Positions 1 through 10,735 of a stretch of 64,000 bases of DNA are shown piece by piece. The stretch is from Saccharothrix sp. HUAS TT1 (GTDB taxonomy: Bacteria; Actinomycetota; Actinomycetes; Mycobacteriales; Pseudonocardiaceae). The stretch covers positions 2,914,001-2,978,000 of the forward strand of contig NZ_CP160453.1 in the NCBI RefSeq assembly GCF_040744945.1, read 5' to 3'. The position numbers and the translations under genes are program-made. Each line of letters opens with the position of its first letter. Position 1 is the stretch's first letter. The notes beneath the pieces are model-generated. The model was not told the DNA's origin. It saw only the letters and a list, made by a program, of their open reading frames with translations, and did no database searches.

Positions 1-398
1 GCAACCTGATCGCGCCCGGCCAGGCGACCGTCATGGGCGAGGGCTGGGAGACCGCGCGCCGCCGCGACGACGGCAACGACTGGGTCGAGGTGGAGCTGGC
101 CGCGCCGGGCGTCATCCGGCTCGCCGAGCTGGACACCACCCACTTCAAGGGCAACGCGCCGGGCTGGGCGTCGGTGCGCGGCCGGGACGCGCGCACGGGC
201 GCGGAGTTCGACGTGCTGCCGCGCACGCGGCTCCAGCCGGACACCCGGCACCGCTTCCGGGTCGAGCGGCCCGCCGAGGCCACCCACGCGCGGCTCGACA
301 TCTACCCCGACGGCGGGATGGCCCGGCTGCGGCTGTTCGGCGCGCTGACCCCGGCGGGCCTGGACGCGATCACGCGGCGCTACGAAGGGCTGCGCTGA
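1..398 (+). CDS. alc: Allantoicase, C-terminal part (gene cut by window edge)
   Basis: The frame is open from the first bases (first full codon at 3) and stops with TGA at 396-398, so only the last ~131 codons are visible. Allantoicase hydrolyses allantoate to ureidoglycolate and urea in purine-nitrogen salvage. The visible part resembles the second of the two repeated beta-sandwich domains of the family: GEGWETARRR, then NDWVEVELA, LDTTHFKGNAP, and a closing RLFGALTP segment. The next gene group is ammonium uptake, so the context is nitrogen nutrition. Identification rests on motif recognition only; the N-terminal half must be read from the neighbouring sequence. Confidence 0.85.
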   Translation, partial: NLIAPGQATVMGEGWETARRRDDGNDWVEVELAAPGVIRLAELDTTHFKGNAPGWASVRGRDARTGAEFDVLPRTRLQPDTRHRFRVERPAEATHARLDIYPDGGMARLRLFGALTPAGLDAITRRYEGLR

Positions 399-2300
<1,902 letters not shown>

Positions 2301-2329
2301 GGGTCCGCGGTAGGACGGGGGACGGCCGG

Positions 2330-4699
2330 ATGGAGAACGCCGAGACGGCCGTCGTCACGGCTGACGACCTGGTGCGAGCACGTGATCGGCTGCTCGCGCC
2401 GGGTCGTCGTCGGCTGACGGGGGAGTCGCTGCGCGAGGCGCTGGTGGACCTGCACGAGTTCTGGCTCACCGCGCACGCCTCGCAGGCGGGTGTCGGCGGA
2501 CCGGGCAGCGGGGTCGCGCTGGTCGCCGTGGGGGGTCTGGGCAGGCGCGAGCTGGTGCCCTACTCCGACCTCGACCTGCTCCTGGTGCACAACGGGCACA
2601 AGGGCGTCGACGGGATCGCCGAGAAGCTGTGGTACCCGCTGTGGAACTCCGGCATCGGCCTCGACCACTCGGTGCGCACGGTCGGCGAGGCGCTGCGCGT
2701 GGCCGGGAGCGACCTGCGCACCGCGTTGGGGCTGCTGGACATCCGCCACCTCGCGGGCGACGAGGAGATCGGCCGGCGGCTGGCGGGCAGCGCGCGGCAG
2801 GCGTGGCGCGCCGGGGTGCGCACCCGGCTGGACGAGATGGCCGAGTCGGCGTCGCGGCGCTGGGCGCGCAGCGGCGAGGTCGCGCACCGGGTCGAACCGG
2901 ACCTCAAGCACGGCCGGGGCGGGCTGCGGGACGTGACGCTGCTGGACGCGTTGAGCGCGGCGCAGCTGACCGACCGGCCGTCCGCCGAGGTCGACGAGGC
3001 GCGCAAGCTGCTGCTGGACGTGCGGACCGAGCTGCGCCGGGTGGCGGGCAAGCCGCGCGACGTGCTCCGCGCGCAGGACGGCGACGAGGTCGCCACCGCG
3101 CTGGGGCTGCCGGACCGCTTCACGCTGGCCCGCTCGATGTCGTCGGCCGCGCGCACGATCGTCTACGCGGTGGACGTGGCCATGCGCACGGCGCGGGCGG
3201 CGGTGCCCAAGCGCGGGCTGGGCGTGTTCGCGAGGTCGCCGCTGCGGCGCGCGCCGGCCAGGCGCCCGCTGGACGAGGGCGTGGTGCTGCACGGCAGCGA
3301 GGTGGCGCTGGCCCGTGACGCCACGCCCGGCCGCGACCCGGCCCTGCTGCTGCGGGTGGCCACGTCCGCCGCGCGCGGCAAGCACCCGATCGCCGCGGGC
3401 ACGCTGGCCGAGCTGGCCGACTCCGCCCCCGAGCTGCGCCAACCGTGGCCGCGCGAGGCGCGGGAGGAGCTGCTGGCCCTGCTCGGCGCCGGCGCCGGCC
3501 TGATCGACGTGGTCGAGGCGCTGGACCGCACCGGCCTGTGGGGCAGGCTGTTCCCCGAGTGGGGCGCGGTGCGCGACCTGCCGCCGCGCGACGCCGCGCA
3601 CACGTGGACCGTCGACCGGCACCTGGTGCAGGCCACCGCGCACGCGGCCCGCCTGGTGACCAGGGTGTCCCGGCCGGACCTGCTGCTGCTCGGCGCGCTG
3701 GTGCACGACATCGGCAAGGGCAGGCCGGCCGACCACTCCGAGGTCGGCGCGGCGATCACCACCCGGATCGGCGAACGGCTCGGCCTGTGGCCGCAGGACG
3801 TGGCCACGCTCACCGCCCTGGTCCGCCACCACCTCCTGCTGCCTCACACGGCGACCCGGCGCGACGTGGAGGACGAGGCCACCGTGCGCCGCGTGGTGGA
3901 CACCCTCGGCGGCGACCCGGTGCTGCTCGAACTCCTCCACGCGCTCGCCGAGGCCGACGCCGTGGCGACCGGGCCCGGCGTGTGGTCGGACTGGAAGGCG
4001 TCGCTGATCAGCGACCTGGTCGCGCGCTGCCGCACGGCGATGGCGGGCGACCCGCTGCCGGAGCCGGAGCCGCTGGACCCGCGCCGGCAGGACCTCGCGC
4101 GGGCCGTGCTGGCCGGCGGCAAGCCGGACGTGCTGATCGACCCGGCCGACCACACCGCCACCGTGACGGTGGTCGCGCCCGACCGGCCGGGCCTGCTGTC
4201 CAGGGCCGCCGGCGTGCTCGCGCTCAACTCCCTCGAAGTGCACTCCGCCACCCTCCGGTCGCACGAGGTCCCCTCCCTCGGGGCTGCGGCGGTCGACGCG
4301 TTCACCGTGTCGCCGAGGTTCGGTTCCCTGCCGGACGTGGCGCTGCTGCGCGAACAGCTCACCAGGGCCCTGGACGGCTCCCTCCCGCTGGCCGACAAGC
4401 TGGCCGCCAAGGAGCGCGACTACGGCGGTCCGCCGCAGGACCCGCCGCCGCCGAGGGTGCTGTGGTTCGACGACGAGTCGACCGGCGCGGTGGTGCTGGA
4501 GCTGCGCGCGGCCGACCGGATCGGCCTGCTGCACCGCGTGGCGGACGCGCTGGAGCGGTCCGGTGTGGACGTCGTGTGGGCCCGCGTGTCCACTTTGGGC
4601 TCCACGGTGGTCGACTCGTTCGCCGTCACCGTGCCCGACGGCGTCACCGCCGAGCACCGCCGCCGGATCGAGCGGGCGGTGCTGTCGGCCGCGCGGTGA
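2330..4699 (+). CDS. glnD: PII nucleotidyltransferase/deadenylylase GlnD
   Basis: 789 residues. Modifies and de-modifies PII in response to glutamine. Domains in order: nucleotidyltransferase with GGLGRRE (68-74) and SDLD (Asp80, Asp82); a helical linker; an HD phosphohydrolase domain with HDIGKG near residue 459; then two ACT domains (about 610 and 720, the glutamine sensors). ATG at 2330 lies 29 nt after glnK, so amt-glnK-glnD is one operon as in Streptomyces and Corynebacterium. No key motif is missing. A very strong hairpin follows at 4832-4876. Confidence 0.96.
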   Translation: MENAETAVVTADDLVRARDRLLAPGRRRLTGESLREALVDLHEFWLTAHASQAGVGGPGSGVALVAVGGLGRRELVPYSDLDLLLVHNGHKGVDGIAEKLWYPLWNSGIGLDHSVRTVGEALRVAGSDLRTALGLLDIRHLAGDEEIGRRLAGSARQAWRAGVRTRLDEMAESASRRWARSGEVAHRVEPDLKHGRGGLRDVTLLDALSAAQLTDRPSAEVDEARKLLLDVRTELRRVAGKPRDVLRAQDGDEVATALGLPDRFTLARSMSSAARTIVYAVDVAMRTARAAVPKRGLGVFARSPLRRAPARRPLDEGVVLHGSEVALARDATPGRDPALLLRVATSAARGKHPIAAGTLAELADSAPELRQPWPREAREELLALLGAGAGLIDVVEALDRTGLWGRLFPEWGAVRDLPPRDAAHTWTVDRHLVQATAHAARLVTRVSRPDLLLLGALVHDIGKGRPADHSEVGAAITTRIGERLGLWPQDVATLTALVRHHLLLPHTATRRDVEDEATVRRVVDTLGGDPVLLELLHALAEADAVATGPGVWSDWKASLISDLVARCRTAMAGDPLPEPEPLDPRRQDLARAVLAGGKPDVLIDPADHTATVTVVAPDRPGLLSRAAGVLALNSLEVHSATLRSHEVPSLGAAAVDAFTVSPRFGSLPDVALLREQLTRALDGSLPLADKLAAKERDYGGPPQDPPPPRVLWFDDESTGAVVLELRAADRIGLLHRVADALERSGVDVVWARVSTLGSTVVDSFAVTVPDGVTAEHRRRIERAVLSAAR

Positions 4700-4710
4700 C
4701 CCCCGGCCGG

Positions 4711-4732
4711 GTTGCGTAGGTCTACGCACAAC
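4711..4732. promoter_or_regulatory. Imperfect palindrome, possible operator
   Basis: GTTGCGTAG, a 1-2 nt centre, then CTACGCACAAC: the two arms match except for a CA insertion in the right arm. It sits just after the glnD stop and 180 bp before the next gene. Could be an operator or a degraded hairpin; nothing else supports either. Confidence 0.3.
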
Positions 4733-4831
4733 CGACCACGGGTGCTTGCGCTCCCGGCCCACCCCGTCGCGGGGCAAGCTTCAAGCCGTGGCACGGGGTC
4801 CCCGCGGGGGGCGGGGACCGGCGCCACCCGG

Positions 4832-4876
4832 GTGATCGGGGGCGGCCCATCGAGGGGTTGGGCCGCCCCCGATCAC
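4832..4876 (+). terminator. Perfect 18-bp hairpin after glnD
   Basis: GTGATCGGGGGCGGCCCA (4832-4849) pairs perfectly with 4859-4876 around a 9-nt loop. No T-run follows, as is usual for high-GC actinobacterial terminators. Likely ends the amt-glnK-glnD transcript. Confidence 0.7.
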
Positions 4877-4908
4877 GCCGGAACTCGTCGGCGTCCGAAA
4901 CGTCTCCT

Positions 4909-4914
4909 TAGTAT
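4909..4914 (+). promoter_or_regulatory. -10 hexamer TAGTAT placing the start of a leaderless transcript at 4922
   Basis: TAGTAT ends 7 nt before ATG 4922. A start of transcription 7-8 nt after the -10 falls on or next to that ATG, and no Shine-Dalgarno is present. No clear -35. Confidence 0.5.
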
Positions 4915-4921
4915 GGATGCG

Positions 4922-5464
4922 ATGACCGCTGTCGCCGTGAGGCCGCGCTCGCTGGTCGTGCTGGCCGGACTGCCGGGAGCGGGTAAGTCGACGCTGCTCG
5001 CCGCCGCCGACACCGGTGGCGCCCCCGCCGTGGTGCTGGACTCCGACCAGGTGCGGACCAGGCTGCGCGCGCTCTTCCCGAAGTCCGTCCCGTACCGCCT
5101 CTACCGCCCGCTGGTGCACTTCGTGCACCGCTCCCGCATCCTCTGGTCCGCCGTCACCGCGCCCGGCCTGCTGCTGGTGCACGAGCCGTCCACCCGACCG
5201 ACCACCCGCGCCGGCCTGGTCGCCGTCGGCGTGCTGACCAACCGGCCGCGGCACTTCCTGTGGCTGGACGCGAGCCCGGAGGAGGCGCTGTCCGGCCAGG
5301 TCACCCGGGGCAGGCTGATCCGCTCCCGGTCGTTCGCCCGGCACGTCCGCCGGGCGGCCCGCCTGCGCGGCCGGTTCGCCGAGGGCGTGCCACCGCGCGG
5401 CTGGCAGGGCCTGACCCTGCTGACCCGCCGCGACCACCTGCGGCTGTCCGTGGCGGAAGCGTGA
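4922..5464 (+). CDS. P-loop ATPase/kinase-like protein
   Basis: 180 residues. Walker A GLPGAGKST near the N-terminus, then VVLDSDQVRTRLR, the layout of small zeta-toxin/gluconate-kinase-like P-loop kinases that use an Asp next to the substrate. The C-terminal half is Arg-rich with an RxxxRSRSFARH lid-like stretch. Substrate unknown. ATG 4922 is favoured over in-frame ATG 4913 because the -10-like TAGTAT ends at 4914 and would overlap 4913. It stands alone between the glnD terminator and ffh, whose start follows 55 nt later. It is not next to any antitoxin-like gene, so a toxin role is unlikely. Confidence 0.75.
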   Translation: MTAVAVRPRSLVVLAGLPGAGKSTLLAAADTGGAPAVVLDSDQVRTRLRALFPKSVPYRLYRPLVHFVHRSRILWSAVTAPGLLLVHEPSTRPTTRAGLVAVGVLTNRPRHFLWLDASPEEALSGQVTRGRLIRSRSFARHVRRAARLRGRFAEGVPPRGWQGLTLLTRRDHLRLSVAEA

Positions 5465-5519
5465 GCGGCTACCCTGGGTGGCAGGAACTTACCGACGACG
5501 TGCGAGGTCTGGCGGCACC

Positions 5520-7088
5520 GTGTTCAACACCCTTTCCGACCGACTCACCTCGGTCCTGCAGAACCTGCGGGGCAAGGGCCGGCTGTCCGAGGCCGACATC
5601 GACGCGACCGCGCGCGAGATCCGGGTCGCGCTGCTGGAGGCCGACGTCGCGCTGCCCGTGGTGCGCACGTTCATCGCGAAGGTCAAGGAGCGCGCCAAGG
5701 GCTCCGAGGTCAGCCAGGCGCTGAACCCGGCCCAGCAGGTCGTCAAGATCGTCAACGAGGAGCTGGTCGGCATCCTCGGCGGGGAGACCCGCAGGCTCAA
5801 CCTGGCCAAGAACCCGCCGAGCGTGATCATGCTCGCCGGCCTCCAGGGCGCGGGCAAGACGACCCTGGCCGGCAAGCTCGCCAAGTGGCTCAAGGGCCAG
5901 GGCCACACCCCGATGCTGGTCGCCTGCGACCTCCAGCGCCCCAACGCGGTGACCCAGCTCCAGGTCGTCGGCGAGCGCGCGGGCGTGCCGGTGTTCGCGC
6001 CGGAGCCCGGCAACGGCGTCGGCGACCCGGTCGACGTGGCCCGCAGGGGCATCGAGGAGGCCAAGCGGGCGCAGCACGACATCGTGCTGGTCGACACCGC
6101 GGGCCGCCTCGGCGTCGACGAGGAGATGATGCGCCAGGCCGTCGACATCCGCGCCGCCGTGCAGCCCGACGAAGTGCTGTTCGTGGTCGACGCGATGATC
6201 GGCCAGGACGCGGTGAACACCGCGACCGCGTTCCGCGACGGCGTCGGCTTCACCGGCGTGGTGCTCACCAAGCTCGACGGCGACGCCCGCGGTGGCGCGG
6301 CGCTGAGCGTCCGCGAGGTCACCGGCCAGCCGATCCTGTTCGCCTCGAACGGCGAGAAGCTGGAGGACTTCGACGTCTTCCACCCGGACCGGATGGCGAG
6401 CCGGATCCTGGGCATGGGCGACGTGCTCACCCTGATCGAGCAGGCCGAGCAGGCGTTCGACGCCGAGCAGGCCGAGGCCGCCGCGGTCAAGATGGGGTCC
6501 GGCCAGCTCACGCTGGAGGACTTCCTGGAGCAGATGCTCGCGCTGCGCAAGATGGGCCCGATCGCGAACCTGCTCGGCATGCTGCCCGGCGCGGGCCAGA
6601 TGAAGGACCAGCTGGCCAACCTGGACGAGAAGCACCTCGACCGGGTGCAGGCGATCATCCGCGGCATGACCCCGGCCGAGCGGGACGACCCGAAGATCAT
6701 CAACGCGTCCCGCCGGCTGCGCATCGCCAACGGCTCCGGCGTCCGGGTCAGCGATGTGAACGACCTGGTCAACCGCTTCTTCGACGCGCGCAAGATGATG
6801 AGCCAGATGGCCGGCCGGTTCGGCCTGCCCGGCGGTGGCGGCGGCAAGAGCAACCGCAAGGGCAAGGGGAAGAAGGGCAAGAAGGGCAAGGGTCGCGGCC
6901 CCACGCCGCCGAAGGTGCGCGGCGGGTTCCCCGGCATGCCCGGCATGCTGCCGCCGGGGATGGGGGGCATGCCCGGGATGCCGGGGATGCCCGGCCAGGG
7001 CGGGCGCGAGCTGCCGCCGGGCCTGGGCGGCTTCGACCAGCTGCCGCCCGGCTTCGACCCGTCGAAGCTGAAGTTCGACGACAAGTGA
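5520..7088 (+). CDS. ffh: Signal recognition particle GTPase Ffh
   Basis: 522 residues; binds 4.5S RNA and nascent signal peptides and docks with FtsY. N domain FNTLSDRLTSVLQNLRG, G domain with P-loop GLQGAGKTT (about 106-114), DTAGRLG and TKLDGDARGG, then the methionine-rich M domain. The C-terminus carries a Lys-rich run (about residues 440-460) and a Met/Gly/Pro-rich tail rich in GMPGM units, an actinobacterial extension. Start GTG 5520 gives the standard FNTLSDRL N-terminus; an upstream ATG at 5478 would add an atypical Arg-rich leader. The stop overlaps the next start (GTGA), coupling it to the amidohydrolase. Confidence 0.97.
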   Translation: MFNTLSDRLTSVLQNLRGKGRLSEADIDATAREIRVALLEADVALPVVRTFIAKVKERAKGSEVSQALNPAQQVVKIVNEELVGILGGETRRLNLAKNPPSVIMLAGLQGAGKTTLAGKLAKWLKGQGHTPMLVACDLQRPNAVTQLQVVGERAGVPVFAPEPGNGVGDPVDVARRGIEEAKRAQHDIVLVDTAGRLGVDEEMMRQAVDIRAAVQPDEVLFVVDAMIGQDAVNTATAFRDGVGFTGVVLTKLDGDARGGAALSVREVTGQPILFASNGEKLEDFDVFHPDRMASRILGMGDVLTLIEQAEQAFDAEQAEAAAVKMGSGQLTLEDFLEQMLALRKMGPIANLLGMLPGAGQMKDQLANLDEKHLDRVQAIIRGMTPAERDDPKIINASRRLRIANGSGVRVSDVNDLVNRFFDARKMMSQMAGRFGLPGGGGGKSNRKGKGKKGKKGKGRGPTPPKVRGGFPGMPGMLPPGMGGMPGMPGMPGQGGRELPPGLGGFDQLPPGFDPSKLKFDDK

Positions 7089-8161
7089 CCGGCCTGCACC
7101 TGCGGGGCGTGGTGCTGCCCGAGGGCGGCGAGCCGCGCGACCTCTGGGTGGTCAACGGCCGGATCCGCACCCGGGAGGTGCCGGGCGCGACCACCGTCAG
7201 CACCGGCGGCTACCTGCTGCCCGGCCTGGTGGACGCGCACTGCCACGTCGGCCTCGGCGCGAAGGGCGCGGTCGACCTGCCCGAGGCGGTCGACCAGGCG
7301 CTGGCCGACCGCCGGGCGGGGGCGCTGCTCATCCGGGACTGCGGCTCGCCGCTGGACACCCGGCCGCTGCAGGAGCGGCTGGACCTGCCCCGGATCATCC
7401 GCGCGGGCAGGCACCTGGCCCGGCCCAAGCGGTACATCAAGTACCTGGGCGTGGAGGTCGAGGACCCGGCCGACCTGCCGGCCGCGGTCGCCGAGCAGGT
7501 CGCGGCGGGCGACGGCTGGGTCAAGCTGGTCGGCGACTGGATCGACCGGGGCACCGGCGACCTCGCGCCGCTGTGGTCCCGGGACGTGCTCACCGAGGCG
7601 ATCAAGGTCGCGCACGAGGGCGGGGCCAGGGTCACCGCGCACGTGTTCGGCGAGGAGGCGCTGCCCGACCTGCTCGACGCGGGCATCGACTGCGTCGAGC
7701 ACGGCACCGGCCTGACCGACGACACCATCGCGCAGATGGCGCGCAACGGCACCGCCCTGGTGCCGACGTTGATCAACATCGAGAACTTCCCGGCCATCGC
7801 GGCGGGCGCGGACAAGTACCCGACCTACCAGGGCCACATGAGGGACCTGTACGCGCGCAACACCGCGACCATCGCCAAGGCGGTGGAGGCGGGCGTGCCG
7901 GTGTTCGCGGGCACGGACGCGGGCGGCGGCATCGAGCACGGCCGGATCGTGGACGAGGTCAAGGCGCTGCACCGGGTCGGCCTCACCCCGACCCAGGCCC
8001 TCGGCGCGGCCTCGTGGGCCGCCCGCGAGTGGCTGGGCTTCCCGTCGCTGGCGGAGGGCGCGGCGGCCGACGTCGTGGTCTACGACAGCGACCCGCGCGA
8101 GGACCTGGAGGCGTTGCGCCACCCCGCGCTGGTCGTGCTGCGCGGCCGGATCCACGCCTGA
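7085..8161 (+). CDS. Amidohydrolase family metal-dependent hydrolase
   Basis: 358 residues. GTG 7085 overlaps the ffh stop. Fold signature of the amidohydrolase superfamily: strand GLVDAHCHVGLG with the HxH metal pair, a central WVKLVGDW lysine region, TAHVFGEEAL and VEHGTG histidines, and GTDAGGG with the catalytic aspartate. It closes with the usual EGAAADVVVYDSDP segment of the small beta domain. Closest in style to imidazolonepropionase/prolidase-like enzymes, but the substrate cannot be told. Its coupling to ffh is typical of actinobacterial order and does not imply an SRP function. Confidence 0.88.
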   Translation: MTGLHLRGVVLPEGGEPRDLWVVNGRIRTREVPGATTVSTGGYLLPGLVDAHCHVGLGAKGAVDLPEAVDQALADRRAGALLIRDCGSPLDTRPLQERLDLPRIIRAGRHLARPKRYIKYLGVEVEDPADLPAAVAEQVAAGDGWVKLVGDWIDRGTGDLAPLWSRDVLTEAIKVAHEGGARVTAHVFGEEALPDLLDAGIDCVEHGTGLTDDTIAQMARNGTALVPTLINIENFPAIAAGADKYPTYQGHMRDLYARNTATIAKAVEAGVPVFAGTDAGGGIEHGRIVDEVKALHRVGLTPTQALGAASWAAREWLGFPSLAEGAAADVVVYDSDPREDLEALRHPALVVLRGRIHA

Positions 8162-8164
8162 GCG

Positions 8165-8199
8165 GCGCCGGCGGGAGGAAATCCGCCCTCCGCCGGCGC
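8165..8199 (+). terminator. Hairpin after ffh-amidohydrolase operon
   Basis: GCGCCGGCGG (8165-8174) pairs with CCGCCGGCGC (8190-8199), extended by GAGG/CCTC with a one-base bulge. It starts 4 nt after the stop codon. Confidence 0.55.
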
Positions 8200-8290
8200 G
8201 GCGGGAATCCTTCCGCCACCCGAAGTGCGCCCTGCGGCCGTCAGGGTGATCTTGAACGACCTCGGGCAGCACACCGCCCCCGCGGACCAC

Positions 8291-8296
8291 TACGTT
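8291..8296 (+). promoter_or_regulatory. -10 hexamer TACGTT, likely leaderless start
   Basis: TACGTT ends 7 nt before GTG 8304; no ribosome binding site lies in between. Confidence 0.45.
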
Positions 8297-8303
8297 CGGA
8301 CGA

Positions 8304-9026
8304 GTGGAGGAACAGCGGGACCGGGACGCCGACCGGGACACCGGCCGGGCGCACTGGGGCTTCCTCGCGTTCTTCGCCGGCCTCGGCGGCTACCACCTCG
8401 CGATCTTGGTCTTCACCGCCGCGACGGCCGACCGCTTCGCCGAGGTCGACATCACCGACCCGCCGGTCCTCGGCCCGCTCCTGCTGCTGGTCTTCCTGCC
8501 CAACGTCCTGCTCGGCCTCGGCCCGGTCGTCGTCTCCTGGTGGCGCGGCGCCGGTCCCCGCCGGGACTTCGGCCTGGTGCCCACCGCGCGCGACCTGAAG
8601 GTCGGCCTGGCCGCGGGCGGCGCGGCGCTGCTGGCCGCGTGGCTGCTGGGCGCGCTGCTGCTGCGGATCAACCCGGACCGGTCCGGGTCGCTGGACGAGA
8701 TCGGGGCGCTGTCCGGCGGTCGCACGGTCTGGCTGGCCGCCGCGGCGCTGTTCGTGTTCCTCGGCGCGCCGCTGACCGAGGAAATCCTCACGAGGGGCGC
8801 GCTGTGGCAGGCGCTGGCCCACTACAACGTCCCCAGGCTCGCGGTGCTCGCCCTCACCGCCCTCGTCTTCGCGTTCCTGCACGAGGAGAGCTGGCGGGTG
8901 CTCAGCCTGTTCGCCCAGGGGCTCGCCATCGGCGCGGCCCGCATGATCACCGGCCGGGTGGCCGGGAGCGTCGTCGCCCACGCGACGAACAACCTGCTGC
9001 CCGCCGTCTACCTGTACCTCGGCTGA
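8304..9026 (+). CDS. CPBP (CAAX/Abi) intramembrane metalloprotease 1
   Basis: 240 residues, about six to eight membrane helices. The three family motifs are visible: LTEEILTRG (EExxxR), FAFLHEES (FxxxH) and VVAHATNNLL (HxxxN), which together hold the catalytic glutamates and histidines of Rce1-like proteases. The N-terminus is short and charged. In bacteria these enzymes act in peptide maturation, immunity or membrane-protein turnover; no client gene lies nearby. Followed after 9 nt by a second family member, a tandem pair that probably arose by duplication but has since diverged. Likely leaderless start. Confidence 0.88.
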   Translation: MEEQRDRDADRDTGRAHWGFLAFFAGLGGYHLAILVFTAATADRFAEVDITDPPVLGPLLLLVFLPNVLLGLGPVVVSWWRGAGPRRDFGLVPTARDLKVGLAAGGAALLAAWLLGALLLRINPDRSGSLDEIGALSGGRTVWLAAAALFVFLGAPLTEEILTRGALWQALAHYNVPRLAVLALTALVFAFLHEESWRVLSLFAQGLAIGAARMITGRVAGSVVAHATNNLLPAVYLYLG

Positions 9027-9035
9027 CTAGGGTGG

Positions 9036-9818
9036 ATGGCTGTGACACGACAGGATGAGCCGCCGCCGGGACTGATCGCCAGCGTCCGCGCGGTCGGGCG
9101 GGAGCCGGAGGCGGTGCCCGCCGGCCAGCGGTGGGGTTTCGGCGCGTTCCTGCTCGTGGAAGCGGTCTTCGTCCTGAGCGCGGTGTTCATCACCGCCGTG
9201 GCCCGCACGACCGGCACGGACATCGGCTCCTCGGTGGGCTTCATCCTGATCGGCTCGATGGTGCCGACGGTCCTGGCCGCGACGGTCGCGGTGGTCATCA
9301 CCTGCGTGCGCGGCAACGGGCCGTTCCAGGACCTGCGGCTGGCCTGGGACTGGGCGGACGTCAAGGTCGGCCTCAAGCTGGGCGCGCTCGGCCTGGTGCT
9401 CACCTACGTGGCCGCGCTGATCTGGTCCAGGGTGGTGGGCGACAAGAACGCCACCTCGGCCATCGGCGAGCTGGTCGACGGCGCGGGGCTGCCCCTGGCC
9501 GCCGCCGTCGCGATGTTCCTCTACGTGTGCTTCCTCGGCCCGGTGTGCGAGGAGGTCATCTACCGCGGCCTGCTGTGGGGCGCGATCGAGCGGCAGCGGT
9601 GGAGCCGGTGGGCGGCGTTCGTGCTCACCACGCTGATCTTCGCCGCCAGCCACCTCGAACCGCTGCGGACGTCGCTGCTCATCGTCATCGCGCTGCCCAT
9701 CGGCATCGCCCGCCTCATCACCCGCAGGCTCACCGCGAGCGTGGTCGCGCACGTGATCAACAACTTCCTGCCCGGCCTGACCCTCCTGCTCGTCTCGGTG
9801 GGGGTGATGCCGGCGTGA
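9036..9818 (+). CDS. CPBP (CAAX/Abi) intramembrane metalloprotease 2
   Basis: 260 residues. Motifs VCEEVIYRGLLWG, FAASHLEP and VVAHVINNFLPG match the CPBP active site. About seven hydrophobic segments. The start is either ATG 9036 or GTG 9042; TAGGGT at 9028-9033 is -10-like and points to 9042 as a leaderless start, but that hexamer also overlaps the space after the first protease. The stop overlaps the pxpA start (GTGA). Sequence identity to the first copy outside the motifs looks low. Confidence 0.87.
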   Translation: MAVTRQDEPPPGLIASVRAVGREPEAVPAGQRWGFGAFLLVEAVFVLSAVFITAVARTTGTDIGSSVGFILIGSMVPTVLAATVAVVITCVRGNGPFQDLRLAWDWADVKVGLKLGALGLVLTYVAALIWSRVVGDKNATSAIGELVDGAGLPLAAAVAMFLYVCFLGPVCEEVIYRGLLWGAIERQRWSRWAAFVLTTLIFAASHLEPLRTSLLIVIALPIGIARLITRRLTASVVAHVINNFLPGLTLLLVSVGVMPA

Positions 9819-10582
9819 CCGGCGGCCCGATCGACCTCAACAGCGACCTCGGCGAGGGCTTCGGCATCTGGCGGCTGGGCGACGACGAAGCCCTGCTCGA
9901 CATCGTCACCAGCGCGAACGTGGCCTGCGGCTTCCACGCGGGCGACCCGTCGACCATGCGCCGGGTGTGCGGCCAGGCGGCGGGCGCGGGCGTGGCCGTC
10001 GGCGCCCAGGTCTCCTACCGCGACCTGGCGGGCTTCGGCCGCCGGTTCATCGACGCCGACCCGGCCGAGCTGGCCGACGAGGTGCTGTACCAGATCGGCG
10101 CGCTGGACGCGTGCGCGCGGGCGGCCGGCACCAGGGTCGACTACGTGAAGCCGCACGGCGCGCTCTACAACGCCACCGTCCACCACGACCGCCAGGCGCG
10201 GGCCGTGGTGGACGGCGTCAGGGCGTTCGGCGACCTGCCCGTGCTCGGGCTGCCCGGCTCCCGCCTGCTGCACCACGCCGAGCGGGCGGGCCTGCGCCCG
10301 GTGCGCGAGGCGTTCGCCGACCGGGCGTACACCCCGGAGGCCACGCTGGTGCCGCGCACCCAGCCCGACGCCGTCCTGACCGGCACCGACGCCGTCCTCG
10401 CACAGGTCATCGGGCTGGCCGAGCGCGGTGAGCTGACGGCCGTCGACGGCTCCGTGCTCCGGGTCGAGGTCGACTCGATCTGCCTGCACGGCGACACCCC
10501 GGGCGCCGTCGAGCACGCGAGGGAGATCCGGGCCGCCCTCGGCGCCGCCGGCGTCCCGGTGGCCCGATTCGTGCCGCGGTGA
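9815..10582 (+). CDS. pxpA: 5-oxoprolinase subunit A (LamB/YcsF family)
   Basis: 255 residues. Starts IDLNSDLGEGFG and carries ANVACGFHAGDP, VGAQVSYRDLAGFGRR, VKPHGALYN and SICLHGDTP, the signature blocks of the family. With PxpB and PxpC it cleaves 5-oxoproline to glutamate using ATP. The B and C subunits are not adjacent here; the upstream partner is a membrane protease, coupled by a 4-nt overlap. Either pxpBC lie elsewhere or the enzyme has another partner. Confidence 0.92.
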   Translation: MTGGPIDLNSDLGEGFGIWRLGDDEALLDIVTSANVACGFHAGDPSTMRRVCGQAAGAGVAVGAQVSYRDLAGFGRRFIDADPAELADEVLYQIGALDACARAAGTRVDYVKPHGALYNATVHHDRQARAVVDGVRAFGDLPVLGLPGSRLLHHAERAGLRPVREAFADRAYTPEATLVPRTQPDAVLTGTDAVLAQVIGLAERGELTAVDGSVLRVEVDSICLHGDTPGAVEHAREIRAALGAAGVPVARFVPR

Positions 10583-10600
10583 CACCGTCTGGCAGAATGG
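10566..10600 (+). promoter_or_regulatory. Putative rpsP promoter
   Basis: CGTCTGGCAGAATGG (10586-10600) has a CAGAAT -10 and is nearly identical to the block before rplS (12704-12718; 13 of 15 match). In both cases GATT lies exactly 20 bp upstream. It leaves a leader of about 130 nt before rpsP. Confidence 0.55.
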
Positions 10601-10735
10601 TTGGTTGTTCGCCGAGGTCGGTCCCTCTCACCGTGCCATGGCGCCCCAGACACCTGGGCTTTCACCACCCGTGCCCCACTCGGGTGACGACTGCCCGCAC
10701 CTGAGCACACGAGAGCACGAGGAGCACCCACACCC

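Noticed and set aside
4922..5464. Zeta-type toxin
   Set aside because: No antitoxin gene adjacent and conserved place beside ffh; only a P-loop kinase fold can be supported.
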